NCBI RefSeq assembly: GCF_028826105.1
Contig: NZ_JAQGPL010000001.1
Location: 1,080,501 to 1,144,500, forward strand
Direction of reading: 5' to 3'
Source: Paenibacillus humicola
GTDB taxonomy: Bacteria; Bacillota; Bacilli; Paenibacillales; Paenibacillaceae
Length of the DNA: 64,000 nt
Of this stretch, positions 35,637 to 44,788 are shown one piece after another. Position 1 is the first letter of the stretch, and each line of letters starts with the position of its first letter. The notes under the pieces were generated by a model. That model made no database searches and was not told the DNA's origin. It was given only the letters and a program-made list of their open reading frames with translations. Both the position numbers and the translations under genes were made by a program.

Positions 35637-35908
35637 GCATCGAAGTCAGCGTCCCGTCCCTGCTTGCGGACTGCACCGGGGGGCGCAGCCGTTTTCGGCT
35701 GGAAGCGGATACGCTGGAAGACGCCCTGGAGCGGCTGCTCGGCGATTATCCGCTGCTGCGCCATCATCTTTACCGCGAATCCGGCGAGCTGCGTCCGCAT
35801 GTCCTGCTTTACTACAACGATCAAAACATCGCATGGCTGGCCGACCGGCGCATCCCGCTGCGGGAAGGGGACAGGCTGCTCGTGCTGCAGGCGGTTTCGG
35901 GCGGCTAG
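35633..35908 (+). CDS. MoaD/ThiS-like ubiquitin-fold protein
   Basis: This 91-residue protein has the size and pattern of the MoaD/ThiS family: SIEVSVPSLLADCTGG, a central helix (TLEDALERLLGDYPLLRHHLY), a second strand-rich half ending LREGDRLLVLQAVSGG with the terminal Gly-Gly that is adenylated and thiocarboxylated in sulfur carriers. It overlaps the BNR gene by four bases. No E1-like moeB/thiF gene, moaE or thiazole gene is adjacent, so its activating enzyme and sulfur acceptor are unknown. Role as sulfur donor or protein modifier is inferred from the fold. Confidence 0.82.
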   Translation: MSIEVSVPSLLADCTGGRSRFRLEADTLEDALERLLGDYPLLRHHLYRESGELRPHVLLYYNDQNIAWLADRRIPLREGDRLLVLQAVSGG

Positions 35909-36068
35909 CCTCGCTTCCGGGCACCTGCCGGCGCGCCGAATCGGGCGGCCAGCCTGGCGTCGTCTGGCGCACTGTACGGCGGCAAGTCCCGCGTCCGGTG
36001 CACCCGTCCGGCTCGCCGTACCGGCGGCAGCCGGCTTCGCGAAGACGCAGCCGCTTCCGCAGTCTTTC

Positions 36069-36112
36069 AAGCCCGTTTGGCCCGCTTTTCCGCGGGCCGC
36101 CGGGCTTTTTTC
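36069..36112 (+). terminator. Terminator after MoaD/ThiS-like gene
   Basis: AAGCCCG pairs with CGGGCTT and inner GGCCCGC with GCGGGCC, followed by TTTTTTT. The 160 bp between 35909 and 36068 hold no recognised gene. Confidence 0.9.
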
Positions 36113-36202
36113 CGTCTTCCTTGCGCCTGCGCCGGGTAATTTGCGCTATAATGGCTTCATGCACAAAAAAGAGAGACATCGGACAAGGGAGAGAAGGAAG
36201 AC

Positions 36203-36976
36203 ATGCTGCGGAAACTGATTTTTTTCGATATTGACGGAACGCTGCTCGACGAGGAGAAAAGGCTGCCGGCCACGACGAAGGAGGCGATCGGGAAGCTTCG
36301 GGAGGCGGGCCATGTGCTGGCGATCGCGACCGGACGTGCGCCGTTCATGTTTAAAGCGCTGCGGGACGAGCTGGGGATCGACTCCTTCGTCAGCCTGAAC
36401 GGGCAGTACGCGGTGTTCCGGAACGAGCCGTTTCACCGGAACCCGATTCCGCCCGATGTGCTGCGGGCGATAACAGAAGATGCCGCCGCATCAGGCCATC
36501 CGCTCGTCTACCAGGACGAGCACGGGATGCGGGCGAACGTGCCCCGTCACGACCGGATCGACCAGGGCTTCCATTCGCTGCGGATGGGGCTGCCCGAATT
36601 CGATCCGGCGTACGGGCAGGGCAGGGACATTTACCAGACGCTGCTGTTCTGCACCGAAGCGGAAGAAGCGGCATACAGGCAAAAATACGGCGTTCTCCGC
36701 TTCGTCCGCTGGCATCCCGTCTCGATGGACGTCATGCCGAAGGACGGCTCGAAGGCGGCCGGCATCGCCCGCTTTATGGAGAGGCTCGGCATCGGAATTG
36801 ACGACGTGTACGCGTTCGGCGATTATTACAACGACCTCGAAATGCTCCAGTTCGTCGGCCACGGCATCGCGATGGGGGGCGCCCCCGACGAGGTGAAGCG
36901 CGCCGCCAAGTACGTAACGACGGACGTTACGGAAGACGGAATATTGAACGGACTGAAGCAGGTCGGTTTGCTGTAA
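36203..36976 (+). CDS. Cof-type HAD-superfamily phosphatase
   Basis: This 257-residue HAD hydrolase of the Cof (IIB) group shows motif I FFDIDGTLLDEE at residues 7-18, motif II in VLAIATGRAPFMF, the conserved Lys in MPKDGSKAAGIARFM and motif IV in AFGDYYNDLEML. Such enzymes dephosphorylate sugar phosphates, FMN or related metabolites; substrate unknown. ATG 36203 follows GGGAGAGAAGGA. A TATAAT (36147-36152) lies 50 bp upstream as a possible -10 element, without a well-spaced -35. It appears monocistronic. Confidence 0.92.
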   Translation: MLRKLIFFDIDGTLLDEEKRLPATTKEAIGKLREAGHVLAIATGRAPFMFKALRDELGIDSFVSLNGQYAVFRNEPFHRNPIPPDVLRAITEDAAASGHPLVYQDEHGMRANVPRHDRIDQGFHSLRMGLPEFDPAYGQGRDIYQTLLFCTEAEEAAYRQKYGVLRFVRWHPVSMDVMPKDGSKAAGIARFMERLGIGIDDVYAFGDYYNDLEMLQFVGHGIAMGGAPDEVKRAAKYVTTDVTEDGILNGLKQVGLL

Positions 36977-37060
36977 AGCCGGCGTTGCGGATAACGATCC
37001 CGGGCGATCCGGTTACCTCTCAAATTTCTTGTAAAGGTTTGTTTTTCAAATGCGATCCAT

Positions 37061-37088
37061 AATGTGCAAGTCTAAACTTGCACATTTT
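37061..37088 (+). terminator. Hairpin terminator after HAD gene
   Basis: AATGTGCAAGT and ACTTGCACATT form a perfect 11-bp stem around a 4-nt loop (CTAA), ending in TTTT. It lies 85 nt after the HAD stop. An operator role is the alternative. Confidence 0.6.
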
Positions 37089-37261
37089 CGGCAGGCGTGT
37101 TACACCATTTCATCGCCGATGCATTCGGATCGGAGGAGTCTCCGGCGGGCCGATAGCCCGGAATGAAGGCGCTTCGCACAATCGCTTTTCAACTCGCCGT
37201 TTTCCGCTCCGAGCTTATCCGCCCGATAAACTTTTGCCGCGAACGGTCATGATTCCCGGTT

Positions 37262-37299
37262 TCCCCGCTTACAGTGTTGTTAAGAACACTCGCGGGGCT
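37262..37299 (+). promoter_or_regulatory. Leader hairpin upstream of P5C dehydrogenase
   Basis: CCCCGC pairs with GCGGGG and AGTGTT with AACACT, with a small internal bulge, around GTTAAG. It lies 30 nt before the start codon, next to the Shine-Dalgarno. Possible control of translation; nothing else was recognised in 37089-37326. Confidence 0.35.
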
Positions 37300-37326
37300 T
37301 CGGGCTCCGATGGGAGGGAAACCATC

Positions 37327-38874
37327 ATGATGGAATCGTTTCGCAACGAACCGTTTACCGATTTCGGCGACGAGCGCCATGCGCAGGCGTTTCAGGCGGC
37401 GCTGTCCAAGGTAGCCGCGGAGCTTGGCCGGGAGTACGGCCCGGTCGTCGGCGGCCGGCGGGTGGCGGAGGGACGGCTCGTCCCGTCCGTCAACCCGGCC
37501 GATTTCGCGCAGGCGGTCGGGTTCGTCCGCCAGGCCGACAAGGCGCTCGCGGAGCGGGCCGTGCAGGCGGCCGCCGCCGCGTTCGAAGGCTGGCGGCGGA
37601 CGCCCGCCGCGGCGCGCGCCCGCTGCCTGTACAAAGCGGCCGCCTTGATGCGCCGGCGCAAGCACGAGTTCTCCGCCTGGATGGTGTACGAGGCGGGCAA
37701 AAGTTGGGCGGAAGCCGACGCCGAGACGGCGGAGGCGATCGATTTTCTCGAATTTTACGGGCGCGAGGCGGAGCGGCTGGCCGGGCCGCAGCCGCTGACG
37801 CGCATTGCCGGAGAGGACAACGAGCTGACGTACCTCCCGCTCGGGGCGGGCGTCGTCATCCCGCCGTGGAATTTTCCGCTGGCGATAACGACGGGCATGA
37901 CGGCCGCCGCCTTCGTCTGCGGCAATACGGTCGTATTGAAGCCGGCCAGCACAACGCCGGTCATCGCCGCCAAGCTGGTCGAGCTGCTGACGGAAGCGGG
38001 CGTTCCGGACGGCGTCGTCAATTTTTTGCCCGGCCCGGGCGGCGAAGTCGGCGACTGTCTGGTCGACCACCCGCTCGTCCGCTTCATCAGCTTCACCGGC
38101 TCGCGGGACGTCGGCCTCCGCATCAACCTCAGGGCGGCCGCCCGGCACCCGGGGCAGCTGTGGATCAAGCGCGTCACGCTGGAGATGGGCGGCAAGGATG
38201 CGGTCGTCGTCGACCGCGACTGCGACCCGGACGAGGCGGCGGATATCATCGCGGCGTCGGCCTTCGGCTTCGCCGGGCAGAAATGCTCGGCCTGCTCGCG
38301 GGCGATCGTGCACGCGGACGTTTACGACGCCGTCCTGGCCAAAACGATCGAGCGCGCAGGGCGCATTTCCGTCGGCCGTCCGGCGCAGCGCGGCGTCTAC
38401 ATGGGGCCGGTCATCGACGACAAGGCGCACGCCAAAATTATGGAATATATCGGCATCGGGCGCGGCGAAGGACGGCTCGTTCACGGCGGCGGCAGCGGGG
38501 ACCCGGGCGGCTATTTCATCGAACCGACGATTTTTGCGGACGTCGACCCGGGAGCGCGAATCGCGCAGGAGGAAATTTTCGGCCCGGTCGTCGCTTTCAT
38601 GAAGGCGGAGTCGTTCGAATCCGCGATCGACATCGCCAACCATACGGAATACGGCCTGACCGGCGCGGTCGTCTCGCGCAGCCGCGAGCGGATCGAATAC
38701 GCCAGGGAAAACTTTCACGTCGGCAATCTGTACGTGAACCGCAAATGCACGGGCGCGCTCGTCGGCGCCCATCCGTTCGGCGGGTTCAACATGTCGGGAA
38801 CCGATTCGAAGGCGGGCGGCCGCGATTATTTGCTGCTGTTCACCCAGGCGAAGGTCGTATCCGAACGGCTTTAG
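37327..38874 (+). CDS. rocA: 1-pyrroline-5-carboxylate dehydrogenase
   Basis: This 515-residue aldehyde dehydrogenase matches RocA/PruA, which oxidises glutamate semialdehyde to glutamate in proline and arginine breakdown. Evidence: the length, the N-terminal NEPFTDF, NPADFAQAVGFV, VIPPWNFPLAI, the catalytic Glu in VTLEMGGKDAVVVD and the nucleophile in FGFAGQKCSACSR, plus EPTIFADVDPGARIAQEEIFGPVV. ATG 37327 is 8 nt after GGAGGG; the frame is open further upstream but unlikely to be used. No proline dehydrogenase or arginase gene is adjacent. The region 36977-37326 holds two hairpins. Confidence 0.95.
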   Translation: MMESFRNEPFTDFGDERHAQAFQAALSKVAAELGREYGPVVGGRRVAEGRLVPSVNPADFAQAVGFVRQADKALAERAVQAAAAAFEGWRRTPAAARARCLYKAAALMRRRKHEFSAWMVYEAGKSWAEADAETAEAIDFLEFYGREAERLAGPQPLTRIAGEDNELTYLPLGAGVVIPPWNFPLAITTGMTAAAFVCGNTVVLKPASTTPVIAAKLVELLTEAGVPDGVVNFLPGPGGEVGDCLVDHPLVRFISFTGSRDVGLRINLRAAARHPGQLWIKRVTLEMGGKDAVVVDRDCDPDEAADIIAASAFGFAGQKCSACSRAIVHADVYDAVLAKTIERAGRISVGRPAQRGVYMGPVIDDKAHAKIMEYIGIGRGEGRLVHGGGSGDPGGYFIEPTIFADVDPGARIAQEEIFGPVVAFMKAESFESAIDIANHTEYGLTGAVVSRSRERIEYARENFHVGNLYVNRKCTGALVGAHPFGGFNMSGTDSKAGGRDYLLLFTQAKVVSERL

Positions 38875-39048
38875 TACGAAGCGCGCGGCCTCCCGGGGCA
38901 GGCGTTGCGCCTGCCCCGTGCGGTGTCTTTTGCCGCTGCCGCGTTCGGCGGACGGCGCTTCCCGCGTGCGCTTTGGCGTCCTCCTCCTGCTGCAGCCCCT
39001 CTTTCGTCAGCGACGGAAAGATTTTGATGTTACCGGGAGGTCAATCCA

Positions 39049-40392
39049 ATGAACAACCGAATCGTGGTGCTGGCCAGCATCGTCATGGCGATGCTGGTCG
39101 CATCCATGGATGCGACGATTACGAATACGACAATGCCGGTCATCGCGAAGGAGCTCGGTCACTTCGAGCTGTATGCGTGGACGTTCGCCAGCTATATGAT
39201 TTTTTCCACCGTGCTGGCGCCGATCGCCGGACGCATCTCCGATCTGTACGGCCGCAAGCGCGTGTTCGCGGTCGGCATCGTGCTGTTCCTGCTCGGCTCG
39301 ATCTTGTGCGGCAGCGCGCAGTCGATGGTTCAGCTCGTCCTGTACCGGGCGCTGCAGGGCATCGGCGCGGGCGTCATGAACCCGTTCCCGGCGATTATCG
39401 CGGGGGACCTGTTCTCCATTGAGAAGCGCGGGCGCATCCAAGCGCTGTTCACGGCGATGTGGGGCATATCGGCGATTATCGCGCCGCTGCTCGGCTCCGC
39501 GTTCGTCACCTATGCGTCCTGGCGCTGGGTGTTCTACGTCAACATCCCGATCTGTCTGCTGTCGATCTTGCTGCTGCTTCCTTACCGCGAGGAATACGAA
39601 CCGAAGCGGTCGAAAATCGATTACCTCGGGGCCGTCATTTTTACCGGGGCGATCAGCTTGCTGCTCCTGCTGACCGTCGTGGACGGCGGCTACCTGATCT
39701 ACGCGGCGGGCGGCCTGCTGCTGCTCGCCCTGTTCGTGGCGTACGAGAAACGGCATGCGTCGCCGATCGTGCCGCTCGCCCTGTTCCGCAATCGGCCGGT
39801 CGCCTGGATGAATTTCAACACGTTTCTCGCTTATGCGTCGTTGTTCGGCGCGACCAGCTACCTGCCGCTGTTTTTGCAGGAGCACGGCCTTACGCTGTTC
39901 ATGAGCGGGGTCGCGATGCTCGGGATGTCGGCGGGCTGGATGGCGGCGGCCGTCCCGGCGGGAAAATGGATTCTTCGCTTCGGCTACCGTCCGCTGATGA
40001 TGGTTGCCAGCGCGGTGCTGGTGGTATCCGGCGCGTGGTTCCTTCTGCTGACGTCCGGCTCAGGCTTCTGGTTCGTTTTCGCCGGCTCGCTGCTGCTCGG
40101 ACTGGCGTTCGGGCTGCTGTCGACGGTGGCCGTCATCGGCTCGCAGCAGCTGGTCGATTCGCACCAGAAAGGCGTGTCCACGTCGGTGCAAATGTTTTCG
40201 CGCAATATCGGAACGGCGGTCGGCGTCACGATTATGGGCGCGTTTTTGGCGAAAACGCAAAGCTCGATGGAAGGCTACGGTCATATGTTCCTCTACGGCT
40301 TCGTGATCAGCGTCGTCTCGCTGCTCAGCTCGTTTATGATCGGTTCCGGGAAGGCGCGGGAGCGGGCGTCGGCACCGGCCGCTGCCGAATAA
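39049..40392 (+). CDS. DHA2-type MFS multidrug exporter
   Basis: This 447-residue MFS protein is of the DHA2 (EmrB/QacA-like) drug exporter group. The N-terminal segment shows MAMLVASMDATITNTTMPVIAKEL, motif A is GRISDLYGRKRVFAVG, and motif C-like sequence YRALQGIGAGVMNPFPAIIAGDLF follows. ATG 39049 follows GGGAGG. It is shorter than most 14-segment members. No regulator is adjacent. The next gene, a thioesterase, starts about 50 bp later on the same strand and may be co-transcribed. The substrate is unknown. Confidence 0.92.
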   Translation: MNNRIVVLASIVMAMLVASMDATITNTTMPVIAKELGHFELYAWTFASYMIFSTVLAPIAGRISDLYGRKRVFAVGIVLFLLGSILCGSAQSMVQLVLYRALQGIGAGVMNPFPAIIAGDLFSIEKRGRIQALFTAMWGISAIIAPLLGSAFVTYASWRWVFYVNIPICLLSILLLLPYREEYEPKRSKIDYLGAVIFTGAISLLLLLTVVDGGYLIYAAGGLLLLALFVAYEKRHASPIVPLALFRNRPVAWMNFNTFLAYASLFGATSYLPLFLQEHGLTLFMSGVAMLGMSAGWMAAAVPAGKWILRFGYRPLMMVASAVLVVSGAWFLLLTSGSGFWFVFAGSLLLGLAFGLLSTVAVIGSQQLVDSHQKGVSTSVQMFSRNIGTAVGVTIMGAFLAKTQSSMEGYGHMFLYGFVISVVSLLSSFMIGSGKARERASAPAAAE

Positions 40393-40444
40393 CGGAAACC
40401 GGCCCCCGTTCCGCCACCGCCAATTGAAGGAGATGAAGACCCGC

Positions 40445-40864
40445 TTGGAAGCCGCAATCGATATCGTCGTCCGTTCCACCGAAATCGACGTGAACGGACA
40501 TGTGAACAACGCGAAATATTTGGAGTATCTGGAGTGGGGCCGCGAGGAATGGTACGAGAAGGCCGGGCTGCACTACGGCGTTTTCCTGGAGATGGGCATT
40601 CAGACGGTCACGGTCAATATCAATATCAATTACCGCAGGGAGTGCCGGCAGGGCGACAAGCTCACGATCCGCACCGCTCCCGCGCGGGCGGGCCGGACAA
40701 GCTATGCGCTGAAGCAGGAGATCGTGGACGAAGCCGGCGAGCTGCGCGCCGACGCGCTGGTCACCAGCGTGACGATGGACGTAGCAGCCCGCACGAGCAG
40801 GGGGATACCGCCGCAGCTGCGCAGACTGTTTCCGGCTGCGCCGGAGACCGGAGCGCAGGCGTGA
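40445..40864 (+). CDS. 4-hydroxybenzoyl-CoA-type hotdog thioesterase
   Basis: This roughly 139-residue protein is a single hotdog domain of the YbgC/FatA-like group: EIDVNGHVNNAKYLEYLEWGREEWYEK contains the conserved Asp and the DxNxHVNNxxY pattern, followed by NININYRRECRQGDKLTIRTAPARAG. It would hydrolyse acyl-CoA or acyl-ACP esters. The start is uncertain: AAGGAG at 40427 overlaps ATG 40433, so TTG 40445 (12 nt spacing) is preferred; TTG 40424 is less likely. It closely follows the DHA2 exporter and is closed by a strong terminator. Confidence 0.85.
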   Translation: MEAAIDIVVRSTEIDVNGHVNNAKYLEYLEWGREEWYEKAGLHYGVFLEMGIQTVTVNININYRRECRQGDKLTIRTAPARAGRTSYALKQEIVDEAGELRADALVTSVTMDVAARTSRGIPPQLRRLFPAAPETGAQA

Positions 40865-40917
40865 AGCGTCCGGCCGGGAAACGGCCAATCCTTACAAAAG
40901 AAGCCCATCGGGGAAAG

Positions 40918-40953
40918 ACGCCCGCTGTCCGTGAAGGATGGCGGGCGTTTTTT
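40918..40953 (+). terminator. Intrinsic terminator after thioesterase gene
   Basis: ACGCCCGC (40918-40925) pairs with GCGGGCGT (40941-40948), then TTTTTT. From 40954 to 41224 no gene is supported; the last 80 bp should hold the promoter of the uptake locus, but no confident -35/-10 pair was found. Confidence 0.9.
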
Positions 40954-41224
40954 GCCGTTTCGGTGTGTTGTCCAAGACTGCCGGCACCAGGCCGGAAACG
41001 GGCTTCGAATTTCGAATAAAGACTTCCCCATCATCCGGATAAGGCGCAGAGCCGGCGTTTGATGCGGCCCGGCGCCGATCCTTATCCGGCCCGGGCGCTC
41101 CGGTAGAGACCGCCGCTTTCTATACATATGTGCCAGAACATGATAAAGATGTACCGGGCCGGGGCTTTTGGCGAAGCGGTATACTGGAAAACGAATCTGG
41201 ACCGTCAGACGGGAGGAAACGAAG

Positions 41225-42769
41225 GTGGCGAATGAAATCAGAGGGGACAGCATAGGCGGGGAGAACGGCGCGGCTCATGCATTTGACGTCGTCGTCTACG
41301 GGGGAACGTCCGCCGGCGTCATCGGCGCCGTGCAGGCCGTCAAAATGGGTAAACGCGTCGCCATTATCGAGCCGTCCGCCCGGCTCGGGGGCTTAACCAG
41401 CGGCGGGCTCGGCGATACGGATTTCGGCGACAAGTCGGCGATCGGCGGGCTTTCGCGGGAATTTTACGCGCGGCTCGGGAGGAAGTACGGTCAGGAGGAG
41501 CCGGTCTGGATGTTCGAGCCGAAAGCCGCGCTGGACGTTTTCGGCGATTTCGTGAAGGAATACGAAATCCCGGTCTTTTACGGGGAACGGCTGGATTTGG
41601 CCGGAAGCGTGACGAAGACGGGCAATCGCATCGATTCGATCCGGATGGAGTCGGGGATGACGTTTAAAGCCGGCGTTTTCCTCGATACGAGCTACGAGGG
41701 AGACCTCATGGCGGGGGCCGGCGTCAGCTATTCGCTGGGCCGCGAAGCGAACGCGGTCTACGGCGAGCGTTATAACGGCATCCAGACCGCCGCAGCGGTG
41801 AAAAACCAGCTGCCGGCCGGTATCGACCCGTATGTCGTGCCCGGCCGGCCCTCAAGCGGACTGCTCCCGGGCGTCAATCCGGATGCGGGCGGCAACGACG
41901 GCGACGGCGACAGCCGCATCCAGGCCTACTGCTATCGGATGTGCCTGACCGACGCCCCGGGCAACCGAATGCCGATCGAGCGGCCGGACGGCTATGACGA
42001 ACGCGATTTCGAGCTGCTGTTCCGGGCCATCGAGCGGGGGCAAAGCAAGTTTTTCAAGCTGCGCATGCTGCCGAACCGGAAGACCGACTCCAACAACGAC
42101 GACGGCTTCTCGACCGACTTCCTCGGCATGAGCGATCGTTATCCCGAGGCCGGCTATAAGGAGCGCGAAGCGATCGCGCAGGCCCACGAGAGGTACCAGC
42201 GCGGCCTCGTATGGACGCTCCAGCATCATCCTCGGGTACCGGAGATGCTTCGGGCGTTTTACGAGCCTTGGGGGCTGCCGCTCGACGAATTTGCGGATAA
42301 CGGCCACTGGACGCCGCAGCTGTATGTCCGGGAATCCCGGCGGATGATCGGCGAGCTCGTCATGACCGAGCATCATGTCATGAGCCGCGAGACGGCGGAC
42401 GACCCGGTCGGCATGGGCTCGTATACGATGGATTCGCATAATGTGCAGCGGTACGTCGATGTGAACGGCTTCGTCCGGAACGAGGGAGACATTCAAATCC
42501 GCACCCCGTGCCCGTATCCGGTCAGCTACCGCTCGATCGTGCCGCGGGAGCGGGAATGCGCCAACCTGATCGTGCCGGTCTGTCTCGCTTCCTCGCACAT
42601 CGCGTACGGTTCGATCCGAATGGAGCCCGTCTTTATGGCGCTTGCCCAATCGGCCGCGACGGCGGCAGCAATGGCGCTGGAAGCGAATATCCCCGTTCAG
42701 CGCGTCGATTACGGCAGGCTCCGCAGGCGCCTGCTGGCGGACGGGCAGGTTTTAACCGCGCCGTGCTGA
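41225..42769 (+). CDS. FAD-dependent oxidoreductase (FAD_oxidored family), paralogue 1
   Basis: This 514-residue flavoprotein begins with an FAD-binding Rossmann motif, FDVVVYGGTSAGVIGAVQAVKMGKRVAIIEPSARLGGLTSGGLGDTD, and carries the family blocks FLDTSYEGDLMAGAGVSYSLGREANAVY, DSNNDDGFSTDFLGM and MTEHHVMSRETADDPVGMGSYTMDSHN. Family members act on sugars or other alcohols, but substrates are mostly unknown and some are misnamed xanthan lyase. There is no signal peptide, so it is cytoplasmic. GTG 41225 follows GGAGG. It opens the sugar ABC-uptake locus and is clearly homologous to the gene at 46347. Confidence 0.88.
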   Translation: MANEIRGDSIGGENGAAHAFDVVVYGGTSAGVIGAVQAVKMGKRVAIIEPSARLGGLTSGGLGDTDFGDKSAIGGLSREFYARLGRKYGQEEPVWMFEPKAALDVFGDFVKEYEIPVFYGERLDLAGSVTKTGNRIDSIRMESGMTFKAGVFLDTSYEGDLMAGAGVSYSLGREANAVYGERYNGIQTAAAVKNQLPAGIDPYVVPGRPSSGLLPGVNPDAGGNDGDGDSRIQAYCYRMCLTDAPGNRMPIERPDGYDERDFELLFRAIERGQSKFFKLRMLPNRKTDSNNDDGFSTDFLGMSDRYPEAGYKEREAIAQAHERYQRGLVWTLQHHPRVPEMLRAFYEPWGLPLDEFADNGHWTPQLYVRESRRMIGELVMTEHHVMSRETADDPVGMGSYTMDSHNVQRYVDVNGFVRNEGDIQIRTPCPYPVSYRSIVPRERECANLIVPVCLASSHIAYGSIRMEPVFMALAQSAATAAAMALEANIPVQRVDYGRLRRRLLADGQVLTAPC

Positions 42770-42884
42770 CGGCTGCAAACCGCCTTTCGTCCGGCAAAGG
42801 GCCAGCCCGGCATGACGCCGGCTGGCGGACAAGGAATCCCGTGGTCACGCGGGCGTTCTATTCATCGAAAAAGGAGGCGGTAAG

Positions 42885-43841
42885 GTGAACGAAACGAACG
42901 CGGCGGGCCGGAGCAGGATGCAGTCACGCCCGTCCCGGCATCCGCGGCTGTCCGCGATCAAGCGCAATTACGACCTTTATTTGCTGATGGTACCGGGGCT
43001 TGCGTTTCTCCTGCTGTTTAAATACGCCCCGATTTACGGCCTGGTCATCGCGTTTCAAGACTTTAACATTTTCAAAGGCATCGGCGGCAGCGAATGGATC
43101 GGCCTGCAGCAGTTTCATCGGCTGTTTACATCGCACGACTTTCTCGTTGTCATGCGCAACACGCTGCTGATCAGCCTCTACAAAATCGTGCTGCTGTTTC
43201 CGGTGCCGATCGCAATCGCCGTACTGCTGAACGAGGTTGCACGCATGTGGTTCAAACGCGCCGTGCAGACGATCATTTATTTGCCGCATTTTCTGTCCTG
43301 GGTCGTGGTAGCCGGCTTGTTCGTCAATATTTTGTCTCCGTCGACCGGGATCGTTAATCACGTCATCCAGTTTTTCGGCGGCGGACCGGTTCCGTTTCTG
43401 ATGGACAATCATTTCTTCCGCAGCGTCGTCGTCGTTACGGCGGGCTGGAAGGAAGCGGGCTGGAACGCGATTATCTTCATCGCGGCGATTGCGGGGCTTG
43501 ACCCCGAGCTGTACGAAGCGGCCAAGCTGGACGGAGCAGGCCGGGTGCAGCAAATCTTCATGATCACGCTTCCCGGCATCGCGTCGACAATCGTGCTGAT
43601 GCTGATTTTGCGCATCGGCGGCGTGCTGGAAGCCGGGACGGAGCAGATCCTGCTGCTCTATAATCCGACCGTCTACCCGTCCGGCGACGTGCTCGGCACC
43701 TACATTTACCGGGTCGGGCTCGGCTCGATGGAATACAGCTATTCGACGGCGGTCGGCCTGTTCGAATCGGCGGTCGGCTTTGCGCTCGTCCTGGCGGGCA
43801 ATTATTTCAGCCGGAAAATGACCGGCAAAAGCATCTGGTAG
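42885..43841 (+). CDS. carbohydrate ABC transporter permease, LplB/YteP type
   Basis: This 318-residue inner-membrane permease has about six segments and the LplB-type N-terminus (IKRNYDLYLLMVPGLAFLLLFKYAPIYGLVIAFQDFN). The ATPase-contacting EAA loop is EAAKLDGAGRVQQIFMITLPGI. It pairs with the next gene and the lipoprotein to import oligosaccharides. No ATPase gene is present, as is usual for this class, which shares an MsmX-type ATPase. The GTG start follows GGAGGCGG; the gap to the next gene is 12 bp. Confidence 0.94.
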   Translation: MNETNAAGRSRMQSRPSRHPRLSAIKRNYDLYLLMVPGLAFLLLFKYAPIYGLVIAFQDFNIFKGIGGSEWIGLQQFHRLFTSHDFLVVMRNTLLISLYKIVLLFPVPIAIAVLLNEVARMWFKRAVQTIIYLPHFLSWVVVAGLFVNILSPSTGIVNHVIQFFGGGPVPFLMDNHFFRSVVVVTAGWKEAGWNAIIFIAAIAGLDPELYEAAKLDGAGRVQQIFMITLPGIASTIVLMLILRIGGVLEAGTEQILLLYNPTVYPSGDVLGTYIYRVGLGSMEYSYSTAVGLFESAVGFALVLAGNYFSRKMTGKSIW

Positions 43842-43853
43842 GAGGGACGCCGC

Positions 43854-44732
43854 TTGAAAACCAAACCTGCATCCGACCGGGCGCTGGACGCCGCCGTCTA
43901 CGGACTGCTGCTCCTTGCGGCATCGGCCTGCCTGTTTCCGTTCCTGAACGTGCTGTCCAAATCGCTGAGCGCGAACTGGGCGGTCACATCCGGCCGGGTC
44001 GGCCTATGGCCCGTCGGCTTCAACCTGGAAAATCTGTTCTACGTCGTGACGGACCGCATTTTCCTGCACGCGCTGGGAATTTCCGTACTCGTTACCGCAG
44101 CGGGGACGCTCGGTGCCGTGCTGTTCACGGCCGTGAGCGCTTACCCGCTGTCCAAGAAGCATTTGCCCGGCGTGAAATTCGTCCTCATTATGTACGTCTT
44201 CACGATGCTGTTCAACGGCGGCATGATTCCGAGCTACCTGCTGATCAAGCAGCTGGGCATGATGAACCACCTCAGCTCGCTCGTGCTTCCCGGGCTGATC
44301 AACGTGTTCAACATGCTCCTGGTCAAAAACTACTTCGAAAGCCTGCCGGAAAGCCTGGAGGAATCGGCGAAGCTCGATGGGGCGTCGAACCTGACGATCG
44401 TGCTGCGCATCATCGTGCCGATTTCGGCGCCGGTATTCGCGACGGTCAGCCTGTTCTATGCCGTCGCGTTCTGGAGCGACTGGTTCCATCCCATGCTGTA
44501 CTTAAGCGATCCGTCGCTGAAGCCGCTGCAGCTGTACCTGCGCGATATCGTGCTGGAATCGGACACGAGCGGACAAAATCTGGATCTCAATATCGACCAG
44601 CTGATGAACATTTCGCCGGAAGGGATCCGCAACGCTACGGTCATTGTGTCGACCGTGCCGATTTTGCTCGTTTATCCGTTTCTGCAGCGCTATTTTATCC
44701 GCGGGATACTCGTCGGGTCGGTCAAGGGCTGA
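43854..44732 (+). CDS. carbohydrate ABC transporter permease, LplC/YtcP type
   Basis: This 292-residue permease is the second membrane subunit. Family marks are FPFLNVLSKSLSANWAVTSGRVGLWPVGFNLENL, MYVFTMLFNGGMIPSYLLIKQLGMMNHLSSLVLPG and the EAA loop ESAKLDGASNLTIVLRIIVPIS. It starts with TTG behind GAGGG, 12 bp after the LplB-type gene, and ends 56 bp before the binding protein gene. Confidence 0.94.
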   Translation: MKTKPASDRALDAAVYGLLLLAASACLFPFLNVLSKSLSANWAVTSGRVGLWPVGFNLENLFYVVTDRIFLHALGISVLVTAAGTLGAVLFTAVSAYPLSKKHLPGVKFVLIMYVFTMLFNGGMIPSYLLIKQLGMMNHLSSLVLPGLINVFNMLLVKNYFESLPESLEESAKLDGASNLTIVLRIIVPISAPVFATVSLFYAVAFWSDWFHPMLYLSDPSLKPLQLYLRDIVLESDTSGQNLDLNIDQLMNISPEGIRNATVIVSTVPILLVYPFLQRYFIRGILVGSVKG

Positions 44733-44788
44733 CGGCCCTCGGCCGGGCGAAAAGTACAAATATGTATACGGTTGAAGGAGGAGTTTCA

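Noticed and set aside
37078..37326. N-terminal extension of the P5C dehydrogenase frame by 83 codons
   Set aside because: The extension has no similarity to the family, contains the hairpins, and the good Shine-Dalgarno lies just before 37327.
44006..44788. Upstream in-frame extension of the solute-binding protein
   Set aside because: It runs through the permease gene in another frame; the signal peptide, lipobox and Shine-Dalgarno fix the start at 44789.
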